DNA of 53,932 nucleotides. Source: Sphingomonadaceae bacterium. GTDB lineage: Bacteria > Pseudomonadota > Alphaproteobacteria > Sphingomonadales > Sphingomonadaceae. This document shows positions 24,493-33,255 of the stretch, piece by piece. Made by a program: the position numbers and the translations under genes. The notes below the pieces were generated by a model. It had not been told where the DNA came from and searched no databases. It worked only from the letters and a program-made list of their open reading frames with translations. The stretch is taken from NCBI GenBank assembly GCA_019239915.1, contig JAFAZF010000041.1, forward strand, positions 1-53,932, given 5' to 3'. Each line of letters begins with the position of its first letter. Positions within the stretch are counted from its first letter, which is position 1.

Positions 24493-26547
24493 TCAGCTGA
24501 CCAGACGTCGCGCGCGAAGCAGCGCGGTCTCGTCCGGATCGCGGCCGCGGAAGGCACGGTAGGAGATCATTGGGTCGCGCGAATCGCCGCGCGCGAGCAC
24601 CTCGTCACGGAAGCGGCCGGCGAGTTCGGCATCGAAGATGTCCCCCTTCTCCTCGAACGCAGCGAAGGCGTCGGCGTCGAGCACCTCCGCCCAGAGATAG
24701 GCGTAGTAGGAGGCCGCGTAGCCGCCGTCGAACACATGGGTGAAGTGGGGCAGGCCGTGGCGCATCGGGATCTCGTCGGGCATGCCGATGCGCTCCAGCG
24801 TCGCGCGCTCGATCGCACGGACGTCCGGCTTCTCCTCGGTCGAACGGTGGATCGCCAGGTCGACGATCGCCGAGCCGAGGAACTCGACGGTCGCGAAGCC
24901 CTGGCCGAACTCGTCGGCGCATTGGATCGCGTCGATCAGCGGCTCGGGCACGCCGAACGCGCGCAGCACCTCCGGCGCGGTGATCCAATGCTCCATGAAT
25001 TTGGAGGGGAACTCGACGAAGTCGCGCGCCACCGCGGTCCCCGATTGGCTCGGATAGGTGACGCGGCTGAGCAGCCCGTGCATGGCATGGCCGAATTCGT
25101 GGAACAGCGTGCGCGCCTCGTCGAGCGAGAGGCGCGTCTCGGCTATTTCCGGCGCCTTGGCGAAATTGGCGACGGTGTAGATGATCGGCAGCACCGTGCC
25201 GTCCAGTGTCTCCTGGACCTGGAGCGAGCCCATCCACGCGCCGCCATGCTTTTCCGGGCGGCTGAAGTAATCGGTGTAGAGCAGGCCGACGGGGCTGCCG
25301 GCGCGGGTCACGCACCAGGGCCGGACATCGGAGTGGTAGCCCGGCACGTCGGGCCGATATTCGAAGCTCAGCCCGTAGAGCCGGCTGGCGGCCGCGAACG
25401 CAGCATCGCGGACCGAATCGAGCGGGAGATGCTGCTTCACCGCTGCGCCATTGAGCGCGTAACGCTCGCGCCGGATGCGTTCGGAATAGAAGCGCCAGTC
25501 CCAGCCCGCGAGCCGGAACGCCGGCTCGCCCTTGGCGGCGGCATCGGCGTCGATCAGCGCCTGCAACGCCGCCGCTTCCACCTTGGCATGGGCAAGCGCG
25601 GGGGTCCACACACGCATCATCAGCCCGTCGGCGGCATCGGGCGCGCGCGCCATGCTGTCCTCGAGCGCATAGTCCGCATAGGTCGCGTTGCCGAGCAGCC
25701 GCGCCTTCTCGCCGCGGAGCGCGACGATCTCGTCGATGAGCGGGCGATTGTCGTGGGCGCCGCCATCGTTGCGACCGACGAACGCCCGCCAAATGCGCTC
25801 GCGAAGATCGCGCCGGGTCGAGAAGCCGAGGAAATCCTCGACGTCGCCACGGTCGAGCGTGAACACATAGCGCCCGTCATGGCCGCGCTTTTCGGCGCGG
25901 CGTGCGGCGGCACCGCGCACGCTATCGGGCAGGCCGTCGAGATCGGTCTCGTCGATCACCATCTCCCACTCCGCCGCGGCGGCGAGGACATTGTGACCGA
26001 ACTGGATCGAGAGCTGGCCGAGCCGCTCGTCGATCGCAGCGAACCGCTTCTTCGCCTCGGGATCGAGCCCTGCGCCGCCGGCGATGAAGCCGCGGTGGCT
26101 CATGTCGACGAGCCGCTCCTGCTCCTCGCTGAGCCCGGATAGCTTACGCTGTTGCCACACCGCGGCGATCCGCCCGAACAGCGCGGGATCATGGCTGAGC
26201 TCGGTGCCGTGACGCGTCAGCATCGTCGAAACCTCGGGCTCGATCGCACGCAACGCGTCGTCAGACTGCGCCGAGGAGAGCGACCAGAACAGCCGGGACA
26301 CCCGGCCGAGTCGCGCGCCGGAGCGCTCATAGGCGGCGAGCGTGTTCTCGAAGCTCGGCGGCTCGGCGTTACCGGTGATCGCGGCGACCTCCGCCTTGCC
26401 CTCGGCGATCGCGACGCGGAAGGCGGGCAGGAAATCCTCGGTGCGCACCGCGTCGAACGGCGGCGCGCCCAGCGGCAACGTCCAGGGCTCAAGCAGCGGA
26501 TTGGAGCTGCTGGCGTTCGTCTTCGGCCTCTCGATCGTCGCGGTCAC
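24493..26547 (-). CDS. dcp: M3-family metallopeptidase (peptidyl-dipeptidase / oligopeptidase A type)
   Basis: A cytosolic zinc oligopeptidase of 684 residues, the usual length for Dcp/OpdA. The zinc motif HEFGHAMH is at residues 483-490, with the third ligand expected in the following helix (RDFVEFPSKFMEHW). FTHVFDGGYAASYYAYLWAEVLDADAF near the C-terminus is strongly conserved in the family. It degrades short peptides, often removing C-terminal dipeptides. Its start overlaps the upstream transglutaminase gene by 59 bp. Whether it acts on the product of the adjacent NRPS is speculation. Confidence 0.92.
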   Translation of the reverse strand: MTATIERPKTNASSSNPLLEPWTLPLGAPPFDAVRTEDFLPAFRVAIAEGKAEVAAITGNAEPPSFENTLAAYERSGARLGRVSRLFWSLSSAQSDDALRAIEPEVSTMLTRHGTELSHDPALFGRIAAVWQQRKLSGLSEEQERLVDMSHRGFIAGGAGLDPEAKKRFAAIDERLGQLSIQFGHNVLAAAAEWEMVIDETDLDGLPDSVRGAAARRAEKRGHDGRYVFTLDRGDVEDFLGFSTRRDLRERIWRAFVGRNDGGAHDNRPLIDEIVALRGEKARLLGNATYADYALEDSMARAPDAADGLMMRVWTPALAHAKVEAAALQALIDADAAAKGEPAFRLAGWDWRFYSERIRRERYALNGAAVKQHLPLDSVRDAAFAAASRLYGLSFEYRPDVPGYHSDVRPWCVTRAGSPVGLLYTDYFSRPEKHGGAWMGSLQVQETLDGTVLPIIYTVANFAKAPEIAETRLSLDEARTLFHEFGHAMHGLLSRVTYPSQSGTAVARDFVEFPSKFMEHWITAPEVLRAFGVPEPLIDAIQCADEFGQGFATVEFLGSAIVDLAIHRSTEEKPDVRAIERATLERIGMPDEIPMRHGLPHFTHVFDGGYAASYYAYLWAEVLDADAFAAFEEKGDIFDAELAGRFRDEVLARGDSRDPMISYRAFRGRDPDETALLRARRLVS

Positions 26548-27355
26548 CTGCGTCCACCTCCTCGGTCACCACCGTGAAGTTCGTCAGCAGCGATGGCCCG
26601 AAGGTGGTGGTGAGCGCCGTGTCGGTCGCGTCGCGCCCCCGGGCCATGAGAATGCGGCCGATGCGCGGCTTATTGTGCCGCGCGTCGAGCGTATACCATC
26701 GCCCGCCCAAAAACACGTCAAACCATGCGGAGAAATCCATCGGGTCCGGGGCGGCCGGCACGCCGATGTCGCCGAGATAGCCGGTGCAGTAACGCGCGGG
26801 GATGTTCATGCAGCGGCACAGCGTGACGGCTAGATGTGCGAAGTCGCGGCAGACGCCGGCCTGCTCCTGATGCGCATCCCACGCGGTCTTGCTCGGCCGC
26901 GCGTGATGATAGCCGAACTCGATATGCTCGTGCGTGTAATCGACGATCGCCTGGACGCGGTCCCAGCCGGGTCGGGTCTTGGCGAACAATGCCCACGCGG
27001 TATCCGCGAGCTTGTCGGTCTCGCAGTAGCGTGAGCCGAGCAGGTAGACGAGCGCATCGTCGGGGAGATGGTCGATCGCGATCTGTTCGGCGTCGGGGGC
27101 GCGGAGATCGTGCGTGCCGGGATCCTCGATCACGAAGTCGCAGGTGAAGCGGATTCCGCCCTCGGGCACCGTCAGCCGCGTGCCGACATTGCCGAAGCCG
27201 TCCACGAAGTCGTACATCGGCACTTCGGGATAGGTGATGATCCGCTGCGGCGTGCGGAGGTCGCGATGCCGCGACGGATGGACGTTGAGCAGCGCGAGCG
27301 TGTGCGTCGGCGACTTGGTTTCGATCGTGATGTCGTATCCGGCCCGAATGAGCAT
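26489..27355 (-). CDS. Transglutaminase-like protein with Ser at the expected catalytic His
   Basis: A 288-residue protein with the transglutaminase/papain-like core. The nucleophile region is QEQAGVCRDFAHLAVTLCRCMNIPARYC (Cys169), and the Asp region is RWYTLDARHN (Asp224). Where the family usually has HAW, this protein reads FSAWFDVFLGG, with Ser209 in the His position. It has a beta-rich N-terminal domain but no signal peptide. It may be a protease, amidase or pseudoenzyme. It lies 18 bp after the second transglutaminase gene and its 3' end overlaps the M3 peptidase start. Confidence 0.87.
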   Translation of the reverse strand: MLIRAGYDITIETKSPTHTLALLNVHPSRHRDLRTPQRIITYPEVPMYDFVDGFGNVGTRLTVPEGGIRFTCDFVIEDPGTHDLRAPDAEQIAIDHLPDDALVYLLGSRYCETDKLADTAWALFAKTRPGWDRVQAIVDYTHEHIEFGYHHARPSKTAWDAHQEQAGVCRDFAHLAVTLCRCMNIPARYCTGYLGDIGVPAAPDPMDFSAWFDVFLGGRWYTLDARHNKPRIGRILMARGRDATDTALTTTFGPSLLTNFTVVTEEVDAGDRDDREAEDERQQLQSAA

Positions 27356-27373
27356 GGTGTGGGATGGCTTTCG

Positions 27374-28297
27374 TCAGAGGGCGTGGGCGCGCGCCGGTGA
27401 TGCCGGTTCGAACGCTGGTGGATCCTGTCGTTGCAGGGTGATCTCGACGGCGACGTCCATGCCGGCATAGCTGCCCGGCAGGCCGCTCCAGGTGCCCGAG
27501 AGCGGCACCGCCTGATAGGGATCGCGCGCGATCGCGGTGCGGATCAGCCCGCGATTGCCGATGATGCCGTTGGTCGGATCGAACTCGACCCAACCGGAGC
27601 CGGGCAGGAAGATGCGCACCCAGGCATGGGTGTTGCCGCCGCCGACCACGCCCTCGGAGAGCTTGGTCGAATAGACATAGCCAGAGACGAAGCGGGCGGC
27701 GAGGCCGAGCGCGCGTGCCGCCTCGATCATCAGCACGGCATAATCGCGGCAGGTGCCGGCCTTCCTGTCGAGCGTCTCGATCGGCGATTGCGTGCCCTTC
27801 TCGTGGCGCGGGACGTAGGTAAACTCGCGGCGGATGGTGCGGGTGATCTCGGCGAGCATCCTCAGCGTGTCGGTTCGCCCGTCCTCACGCACGAAACGCC
27901 GCGCCCAGCCGTCGACGACGCGCCAGGGATCGTGATGCTGGCGCTCGATTGAGCGCAGCAGGTCGGGCATGTCCTCGGAGGAATAGGTGAAAGGGTAGCG
28001 GCGGGCGTAATCCTCGATCTCGACGTCATCGGGCCCCATCGGCATGTGCTCGACGGTGGCGGTGCTGGTGAACACGAGTGCGGTGGCGCGGCCGTCGAAG
28101 CGCGCGATCGCAACCGAATTGCCGAACACGTCCTGCAGCCACCGCAGGTCCGACGGCGGCGGCTCGATATCGAGCCGGGCCTCGAGCAGCCGCTGGTCGT
28201 GGCTCTCGCGCGGGCGGACCATGATGCGATGCTCGCCGAACGCGACCGGCTGGCGATAGGCGTAGCGGGTCACGTGCGATATGGTCAGCGTCGGCAT
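27374..28297 (-). CDS. Transglutaminase-like cysteine protease family protein, intact triad
   Basis: A 307-residue protein with the bacterial transglutaminase N-terminal beta domain (about 1-95: ISHVTRYAYRQPVAFGEHRIMVRPR) and a core with a complete triad: Cys183 in KAGTCRDYAVLM, His224 in GGNTHAWVRIF and Asp240 in WVEFDPTNG. I chose the ATG at 28297; a longer frame exists but adds a non-homologous tail that runs into the divergent gene. Members are often found in pairs, as here. The substrate is unknown. Confidence 0.9.
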   Translation of the reverse strand: MPTLTISHVTRYAYRQPVAFGEHRIMVRPRESHDQRLLEARLDIEPPPSDLRWLQDVFGNSVAIARFDGRATALVFTSTATVEHMPMGPDDVEIEDYARRYPFTYSSEDMPDLLRSIERQHHDPWRVVDGWARRFVREDGRTDTLRMLAEITRTIRREFTYVPRHEKGTQSPIETLDRKAGTCRDYAVLMIEAARALGLAARFVSGYVYSTKLSEGVVGGGNTHAWVRIFLPGSGWVEFDPTNGIIGNRGLIRTAIARDPYQAVPLSGTWSGLPGSYAGMDVAVEITLQRQDPPAFEPASPARAHAL

Positions 28298-28316
28298 CGA
28301 GGAGGCTCGTTCCCGC

Positions 28317-29105
28317 GTGATCGAAGCGAACACCGTCGCGTTGCTGGGGCCGGATGAGCCGGCGCCGGTTGCGGTCACTAACCTAGATGGGCGTTCCCCG
28401 TTCCTCCTGATCGGCGATCATGCGGGGAAACGCGTCCCTCGCGCGCTCGCCGGATTGGGAATCGCGGAGGCCGAACTCGCCCGCCATATCGGCTGGGACA
28501 TCGGTGTCGCGAAGCTCGGCGAACTGCTTGCGGAGCGGCTGGACGCGCCGTTCATCGCCCAGGTCTATTCGCGGCTGGTGATCGATTGCAATCGCGATCC
28601 CGCGCGCGCCGACGCGATCCCGGCGGTCAGCGACGGCACCCCGATCCCGGCCAACCGCGATCTGTCGGAGGCGGCGCGGGCAGCGCGGATCGCCGCGATC
28701 CACGCCCCCTATCAGCAGGCGATCGCGAACGCGCTCGCGGCGCGCGATGGAGCTGGAATGCGCACCGTGCTGATCGCGCTGCACAGCTTCACGCCGCGCA
28801 TGAACGATTTCGACCGGCCGTGGCAGGCGGGAATTCTGCACTTCGGCCATGAGAACGGCTTCGCGCTGGCGCTGCTCGACGCACTCCGCGATCGTATCGA
28901 GGTCGTCGGCGACAACGAGCCCTACAAGATGGACGGCACCGACTACACCGTGCCCTTCCACGCCTTCGCCGCCGGCCGTCCCTATGCCGAGATCGAGATC
29001 CGGCAGGACCTGCTGGGCGCGGAGGGCGGCCCGGAACGCTGGTGCGCGTTGCTGACGGACGCGCTGGAAGCGGCGGAGGTGTCGTTGAGGTCCTCGCTCC
29101 CATAG
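28317..29105 (+). CDS. N-formylglutamate amidohydrolase family protein
   Basis: A zinc-dependent amidohydrolase of about 262 residues. Family motifs are FLLIGDHAGKRVPRAL, HIGWDIGV, YSRLVIDCNR, ALHSFTPRM and EIEIRQDLL. The known family reaction is hydrolysis of N-formylglutamate to formate and glutamate in histidine breakdown, but no other hut genes are near, so the true substrate may differ. I prefer the GTG at 28317, which has GGAGG 11 bp upstream; an ATG at 28281 would overlap the divergent transglutaminase gene. Confidence 0.87.
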   Translation: MIEANTVALLGPDEPAPVAVTNLDGRSPFLLIGDHAGKRVPRALAGLGIAEAELARHIGWDIGVAKLGELLAERLDAPFIAQVYSRLVIDCNRDPARADAIPAVSDGTPIPANRDLSEAARAARIAAIHAPYQQAIANALAARDGAGMRTVLIALHSFTPRMNDFDRPWQAGILHFGHENGFALALLDALRDRIEVVGDNEPYKMDGTDYTVPFHAFAAGRPYAEIEIRQDLLGAEGGPERWCALLTDALEAAEVSLRSSLP

Positions 29106-29198
29106 GTCTCAACGGTGCTCAGGCGAAGGCCGGAGCTTTCGAGCGAGCGCGCCGCGTGCCGGCAGGGCTCCGGCTTTCGCCGGAGCACCGGTCGAGAC
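29106..29198. repeat. Large imperfect inverted repeat (REP-like)
   Basis: Two arms of about 31 bp, starting GTCTCAACGGTGCTC and ending GAGCACCGGTCGAGAC, can pair across a loop of about 30 bases. The right arm contains its own perfect hairpin GCTCCGGC-TTTC-GCCGGAGC (29167-29186). The repeat fills the gap between the amidohydrolase stop and bioF and may help end transcription. Confidence 0.75.
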
Positions 29199-29238
29199 AG
29201 CGCTGACGTTCGTAAAAAATCTCACTACATGCGCCCGA

Positions 29239-30411
29239 ATGTCCGCTCTCGAACTGGCTTTCGCCGAATCCCTCGACGCGATCCGCGCGCGCGGCGAGCA
29301 TCGCGTGCTGGCGCCGGCCGCGATGGCGTCGGGCGGGCGGCTGGTGCGAGGCGCCGCCACGCTGCTCGATTTCGCCAGCAACGACTATCTCGGGCTTGCG
29401 CAGCACCCGCTGCTCAAGGAGCGCGCGGCGGATTGGGCGCGGCGCTACGGCAGCGGTGCGGGCGCCTCGCGCCTCGTCAGCGGCACCAGCGCGCAGCATC
29501 TCGCTGTCGAAGCCAAGCTCGCGGCGTTCAAGAAGACGGAGGCGGCGCTGATCTTCGCCTCCGGCTGGCAGGCCAATGCGGCGGTGCTGCCCGCGCTCAT
29601 CAAGGCGGCGCCGGGAACGCTCGTCTTCGCCGACAAGCTCAACCATGCCAGCCTCCACCACGGCATCGCGGCGGCGGGGGCGCGGCAGATTCGCTTCCGC
29701 CACAACGATCTCGATCACCTCGCCGAACTGCTCGCAGCGCGGCTAGGCGAGGCGGGGCCGCGTCTGATCGTCACCGAGAGCGTGTTCAGCATGGACGGTG
29801 ACCGCGTCGACGTCGCGCGGCTCAAGGCGATCGCGGCCGCCCACGACGCCTTCATCTATCTGGACGAGGCGCATGCGACCGGCGTGCTCGGCCCGCGTGG
29901 CGGCGGCCTCTCGGCGGCGGTGCCGGGCGGCGTCGATTGCGCGATGGGCACGTTCAGCAAAGCGCTCGGCGGATTCGGCGCCTATATCGCCGGATCGCGG
30001 CTGCTGATCGATTATCTCGTCAACGCCTGCTCGGGGCTGATCTTCACGACCGCACCGCCACCGGCGCTGCTGGGCGCGATCGACGCCGCGCTCGACTTCG
30101 TTCCGCAAATGGACGCCCCCCGCGCGCGACTTGCCGCGATGGGCGAGCATGTCCGCGCCGAGGCGCGGCGGCTTGGCTACGACACGGCGGGATCGACGAC
30201 GCAGATCGTGCCGGTCGTCGTCGGGGGCGCTGAGGAGACGCTGGCGCTCGGCCGGCGGCTGGCGGAGGCGGGCATCGCCGCCGGCACGATCCGCCCGCCG
30301 ACGGTGCCGAAGGGCACGAGCCGGCTGCGGCTTGCGCTGCGCGCGACGCACGACGATGCCGATATCGCGCGGCTGCTCGCCGCGCTCGCGCCCGTACCGT
30401 GCCCGGCATGA
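29239..30411 (+). CDS. bioF: 8-amino-7-oxononanoate synthase
   Basis: PLP-dependent enzyme of 390 residues that joins pimeloyl-ACP and alanine in biotin synthesis. Visible motifs are LLDFASNDYLGLAQHP, GSGASR-type GSGAGASRLVSGTSAQH, YLDEAHATGVLGPRGGG and the PLP lysine in GTFSKALGGFGAY. It leads the biotin operon; its stop overlaps the bioC ATG. Confidence 0.95.
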   Translation: MSALELAFAESLDAIRARGEHRVLAPAAMASGGRLVRGAATLLDFASNDYLGLAQHPLLKERAADWARRYGSGAGASRLVSGTSAQHLAVEAKLAAFKKTEAALIFASGWQANAAVLPALIKAAPGTLVFADKLNHASLHHGIAAAGARQIRFRHNDLDHLAELLAARLGEAGPRLIVTESVFSMDGDRVDVARLKAIAAAHDAFIYLDEAHATGVLGPRGGGLSAAVPGGVDCAMGTFSKALGGFGAYIAGSRLLIDYLVNACSGLIFTTAPPPALLGAIDAALDFVPQMDAPRARLAAMGEHVRAEARRLGYDTAGSTTQIVPVVVGGAEETLALGRRLAEAGIAAGTIRPPTVPKGTSRLRLALRATHDDADIARLLAALAPVPCPA

Positions 30412-31166
30412 AAGCGCGAATCGCGGCGGCCTTCGATACGGCCGAGGCGTATGACCGCCACGCGATCGTCCAGCGCGAGGCGGCGGGGCTGCTCGCGCGT
30501 CGGATCACCGCGCTGGCGCTGCCGCCTCGGCCCAGAGTGCTCGAGATCGGCTGCGGTACCGGCTTCCTCGGGCAGGCGCTCGCCGACCGGCTTTCCGACG
30601 CCGACTGGCTCGCGACCGACATCGCGCCAGCGATGCTGGAGCGTGCCCGTGCGCGCCTGGCCGATCGACGCGCGTTCCGCTTCGCGGTGATCGATGGCGA
30701 GGCGCCGGTGATCGACGATCGCTTCGATCTGATCTGCGCCAATCTCGCCTTCCAGTGGTTCGCCGATCTGCCGGGCGCGCTGGCACGGCTGCGCGGGCTG
30801 TTGGCGCCCAGTGGCATGCTCGCCTTCACTACCCTCGCCGAGGGCAGCTTCGCCGAATGGCGTGCGGCGCATGCAGCGGCGGGGCGGGAGCCAGGCACGC
30901 GCGACTATCCTGCGCTGCCCGCGCTGCAGGCGATGCTGCCGGGCGGCATGGTCGAGCCGATCACGCTGACGGAGCGGCACGCGACCGCCGCCGATTTCCT
31001 GCGCGCGCTCAAGGCGATCGGCGCGGGGGTGGCGCGGCCGGACCATCGCCCGCTCTCGCCCGTAGCGCTGCGCGCGGTGATGCGCCGCTTCGAGGAGGCG
31101 GGAGCGATCGCGCGCTACGAGGTCGCGCTGTGCGTCGCCGGCCGGACGGACGCGTCATGCGCCTGA
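30408..31166 (+). CDS. bioC: Malonyl-ACP O-methyltransferase
   Basis: SAM-dependent methyltransferase of 252 residues that methylates malonyl-ACP so fatty acid synthesis can build the pimeloyl chain. The N-terminus [26 protein letters not shown] is typical of BioC. The SAM site is [15 protein letters not shown], followed by [13 protein letters not shown] and [14 protein letters not shown]. The ATG overlaps the bioF stop, and the 3' end overlaps bioD by 10 bp. Confidence 0.92.
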   Translation: MKARIAAAFDTAEAYDRHAIVQREAAGLLARRITALALPPRPRVLEIGCGTGFLGQALADRLSDADWLATDIAPAMLERARARLADRRAFRFAVIDGEAPVIDDRFDLICANLAFQWFADLPGALARLRGLLAPSGMLAFTTLAEGSFAEWRAAHAAAGREPGTRDYPALPALQAMLPGGMVEPITLTERHATAADFLRALKAIGAGVARPDHRPLSPVALRAVMRRFEEAGAIARYEVALCVAGRTDASCA

Positions 31167-31765
31167 TCATCACCGGCACCGATACCGGCATCGGTAAGAC
31201 CATGTTCGCCGCCGGCCTCGCCGCCGCTTTGAGTGCCACCTATTGGAAACCGATCCAGTCAGGATTGGAGGAAGAGAGCGACAGCGCCGCCGCCATGCGC
31301 TTGGGCGTGCGGACGGTGCTGCCGGAGGCCTATCGACTGACCGCGCCGCTGTCCCCGCACCGGGCCGCCGAGCTCGACGGCGTGACGATCGATCCCGCGC
31401 GGCTTTTGCTGCCCGATGCCGACCCGCTGGTGATCGAGGGCGCCGGCGGCGTGCTCGTGCCCGTGACGCGCGAGTTGCTGTTCGCCGATCTGTTCGCGCG
31501 CTGGGCGTTGCCGGTCGTGCTCGTCGCGCGCACCGCGCTCGGCACGATCAACCACAGCCTGCTCTCGATCGAGGCGCTGCGCTCGCGCGGACTGGACGTG
31601 CTCGGGATCGCCTTCGTCGGCGACGCCAACGCTGACAGCGAGGCGACGATCTGCGCGATCGGCGGCGTCAGGCGGCTCGGTCGGCTGCCGATGCTGGAGC
31701 GGGTGGATGCTGCGAGCCTCGCAACCGCTTTCGCCTCGAACTTCGAACCAGAGGATTTCTCCTAA
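31157..31765 (+). CDS. bioD: Dethiobiotin synthase
   Basis: ATP-dependent synthase of 202 residues that closes the ureido ring of dethiobiotin. The P-loop is [14 protein letters not shown], followed by [21 protein letters not shown] and [13 protein letters not shown], all typical of BioD. The start ATG lies inside the bioC 3' end, showing translational coupling. Confidence 0.94.
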   Translation: MRLIITGTDTGIGKTMFAAGLAAALSATYWKPIQSGLEEESDSAAAMRLGVRTVLPEAYRLTAPLSPHRAAELDGVTIDPARLLLPDADPLVIEGAGGVLVPVTRELLFADLFARWALPVVLVARTALGTINHSLLSIEALRSRGLDVLGIAFVGDANADSEATICAIGGVRRLGRLPMLERVDAASLATAFASNFEPEDFS

Positions 31766-31767
31766 GC

Positions 31768-31849
31768 CCGTTCGTCCCGAGCGAAGTCGAGGGACTTGCT
31801 ACGAGCAAGACGCTTGGATCACGTGCCTGACTTCGCTCGGCACGAACGG
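31768..31849. repeat. Inverted repeat, CCGTTCG family
   Basis: Arms CCGTTCGTCCCGAGCGAAGT and its near-complement ACTTCGCTCGGCACGAACGG flank a loop of about 30 bases, between bioD and bioA. It belongs to the same family as the elements at 33131-33215 and 40523-40644. Confidence 0.8.
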
Positions 31850-31872
31850 AATTTGGAGCTAGGGGCGTCGGA

Positions 31873-33123
31873 ATGATCTCTCCCGTCTGGCACCCGTTCA
31901 CGCAGCACGGCTTGAACGAACCGGTCCCGCTCGTCAGCCGCACCGAGGGTGCGGCGCTCCACACCGCCGACGGCCGCCGCATCGTCGACGCGATCTCCTC
32001 CTGGTGGGTGACGACGCACGGCCATCGCCATCCTCGCATCATGGCGGCGATCGCGGCGGAGACCGAGCGGCTCGATCAGCTCATCTTCGCCGGCTGGACG
32101 CACGCGCCCGCCGAACAGCTCGCGCAAGAACTCATCGCGATCATGCCTGCCGCGCTCGCGCACGTCTTCTATTCGGACAGCGGATCCACCGCGGTCGAGG
32201 TCGCGCTCAAGATGGCGCTCGGCTACTGGCTCAACATCGGGGAGCCGCGCCACCGCATCCTGACGCTTGCGCACGGCTACCATGGCGACACGATCGGCGG
32301 CATGTCGGTGGGCGCCCGCGGCGTCTACAACCGCGCTTATCAGCCGCTGCTGTTCGACGTCGGCACGCTGCCGTTCCCCGAGGGTGACGGGCGGTCGACG
32401 CTCGACGCGCTCGAAGCGGCGGCGCGTGCCGAAGACAAGCCGGCCGCGCTGATCGTCGAGCCGCTGGTGCTGGGGGCGGGCGGCATGCTGTTCTACGAGG
32501 CCGCCGTGCTCGGCGAAATGCGCGCGATCTGCGCGCGCCACGGCATCCTGTTCATCGCCGACGAGGTGATGACCGGCTGGGGCCGCACGGGCACGCTGCT
32601 CGCCTGCGAGCAGGCGGGCGTGGTGCCCGACATCCTCTGCCTGTCCAAGGGCCTGACCGGCGGCGCCGTCCCGCTTGCCGTCACGATGGCGAGCGCAGCC
32701 ATTTACGAGGCGCACCTGTCGGACGACCGCGGACGGATGTTCTTCCACTCATCGAGCTACACCGCCAATCCGATCGCCTGCGCGGCGGCTGTCGCGAACC
32801 TCGCGGTCTGGCGCGAAGAGCCGGTCACAGAGCGCATCGCGACGCTGATCGAGCGCCAGCGCGTGCGGCTGGCGCGGGTCGCGGCGCTGCCCGGCGTCAG
32901 CAACGCCCGCCACTGCGGCACGATCGCGGCGATGGAGATCGGCGGCAACGACGGCTATCTCGCCGACATCCAGCCGCGCCTCTATGCCTTCTTCCAGTCG
33001 CGCGATGTGCTGCTCCGCCCGATGGGCAACACCGTCTACGTCATGCCGCCCTATTGCATCGACGAGCCCGATCTCGATCGCTGCTATGACGCGATCGCGG
33101 AGGCGGCGGCGCGGTTCGCTTAA
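31873..33123 (+). CDS. bioA: Adenosylmethionine-8-amino-7-oxononanoate aminotransferase
   Basis: Class III PLP aminotransferase of 416 residues that makes 7,8-diaminononanoate from 8-amino-7-oxononanoate. It opens with VWHPFTQHGLNE, has SSWWVTTHGHRHP, the SDSGSTAVEVALKMA cofactor loop, IFIADEVMTGWGRTG and the PLP lysine in LCLSKGLTGGAVPLA. The 107-bp gap to bioD holds an inverted repeat, so bioA may have a partly separate expression level. Confidence 0.95.
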   Translation: MISPVWHPFTQHGLNEPVPLVSRTEGAALHTADGRRIVDAISSWWVTTHGHRHPRIMAAIAAETERLDQLIFAGWTHAPAEQLAQELIAIMPAALAHVFYSDSGSTAVEVALKMALGYWLNIGEPRHRILTLAHGYHGDTIGGMSVGARGVYNRAYQPLLFDVGTLPFPEGDGRSTLDALEAAARAEDKPAALIVEPLVLGAGGMLFYEAAVLGEMRAICARHGILFIADEVMTGWGRTGTLLACEQAGVVPDILCLSKGLTGGAVPLAVTMASAAIYEAHLSDDRGRMFFHSSSYTANPIACAAAVANLAVWREEPVTERIATLIERQRVRLARVAALPGVSNARHCGTIAAMEIGGNDGYLADIQPRLYAFFQSRDVLLRPMGNTVYVMPPYCIDEPDLDRCYDAIAEAAARFA

Positions 33124-33130
33124 GCCCAAC

Positions 33131-33215
33131 CCGTTCGTGCTGAGCTTGTCGAAGCACTGTCCTTCTTAGCCGCGAGGAAGAAAGAACAGCCCTTCGACAG
33201 GCTCAGGGCGAACGG
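33131..33215. repeat. Inverted repeat, CCGTTCG family
   Basis: Arms CCGTTCGTGCTGAGCTTGTC and GACAGGCTCAGGGCGAACGG can pair, with the complementarity continuing through GAAG/CTTC and CTGT/ACAG. It lies 8 bp after the bioA stop and before prfC. This sequence type is a common dispersed repeat in sphingomonads (recalled). It may act as a terminator stem. Confidence 0.85.
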
Positions 33216-33255
33216 ATGGTATCCGCCGCAATCAGTCGCTACATCGCGCCGCGAC

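Noticed and set aside
24430-26142. A 570-codon plus-strand frame opposite the M3 peptidase.
   Set aside because: The opposite strand encodes a full-length peptidase with an intact HEFGH motif; the frame shows no family features.
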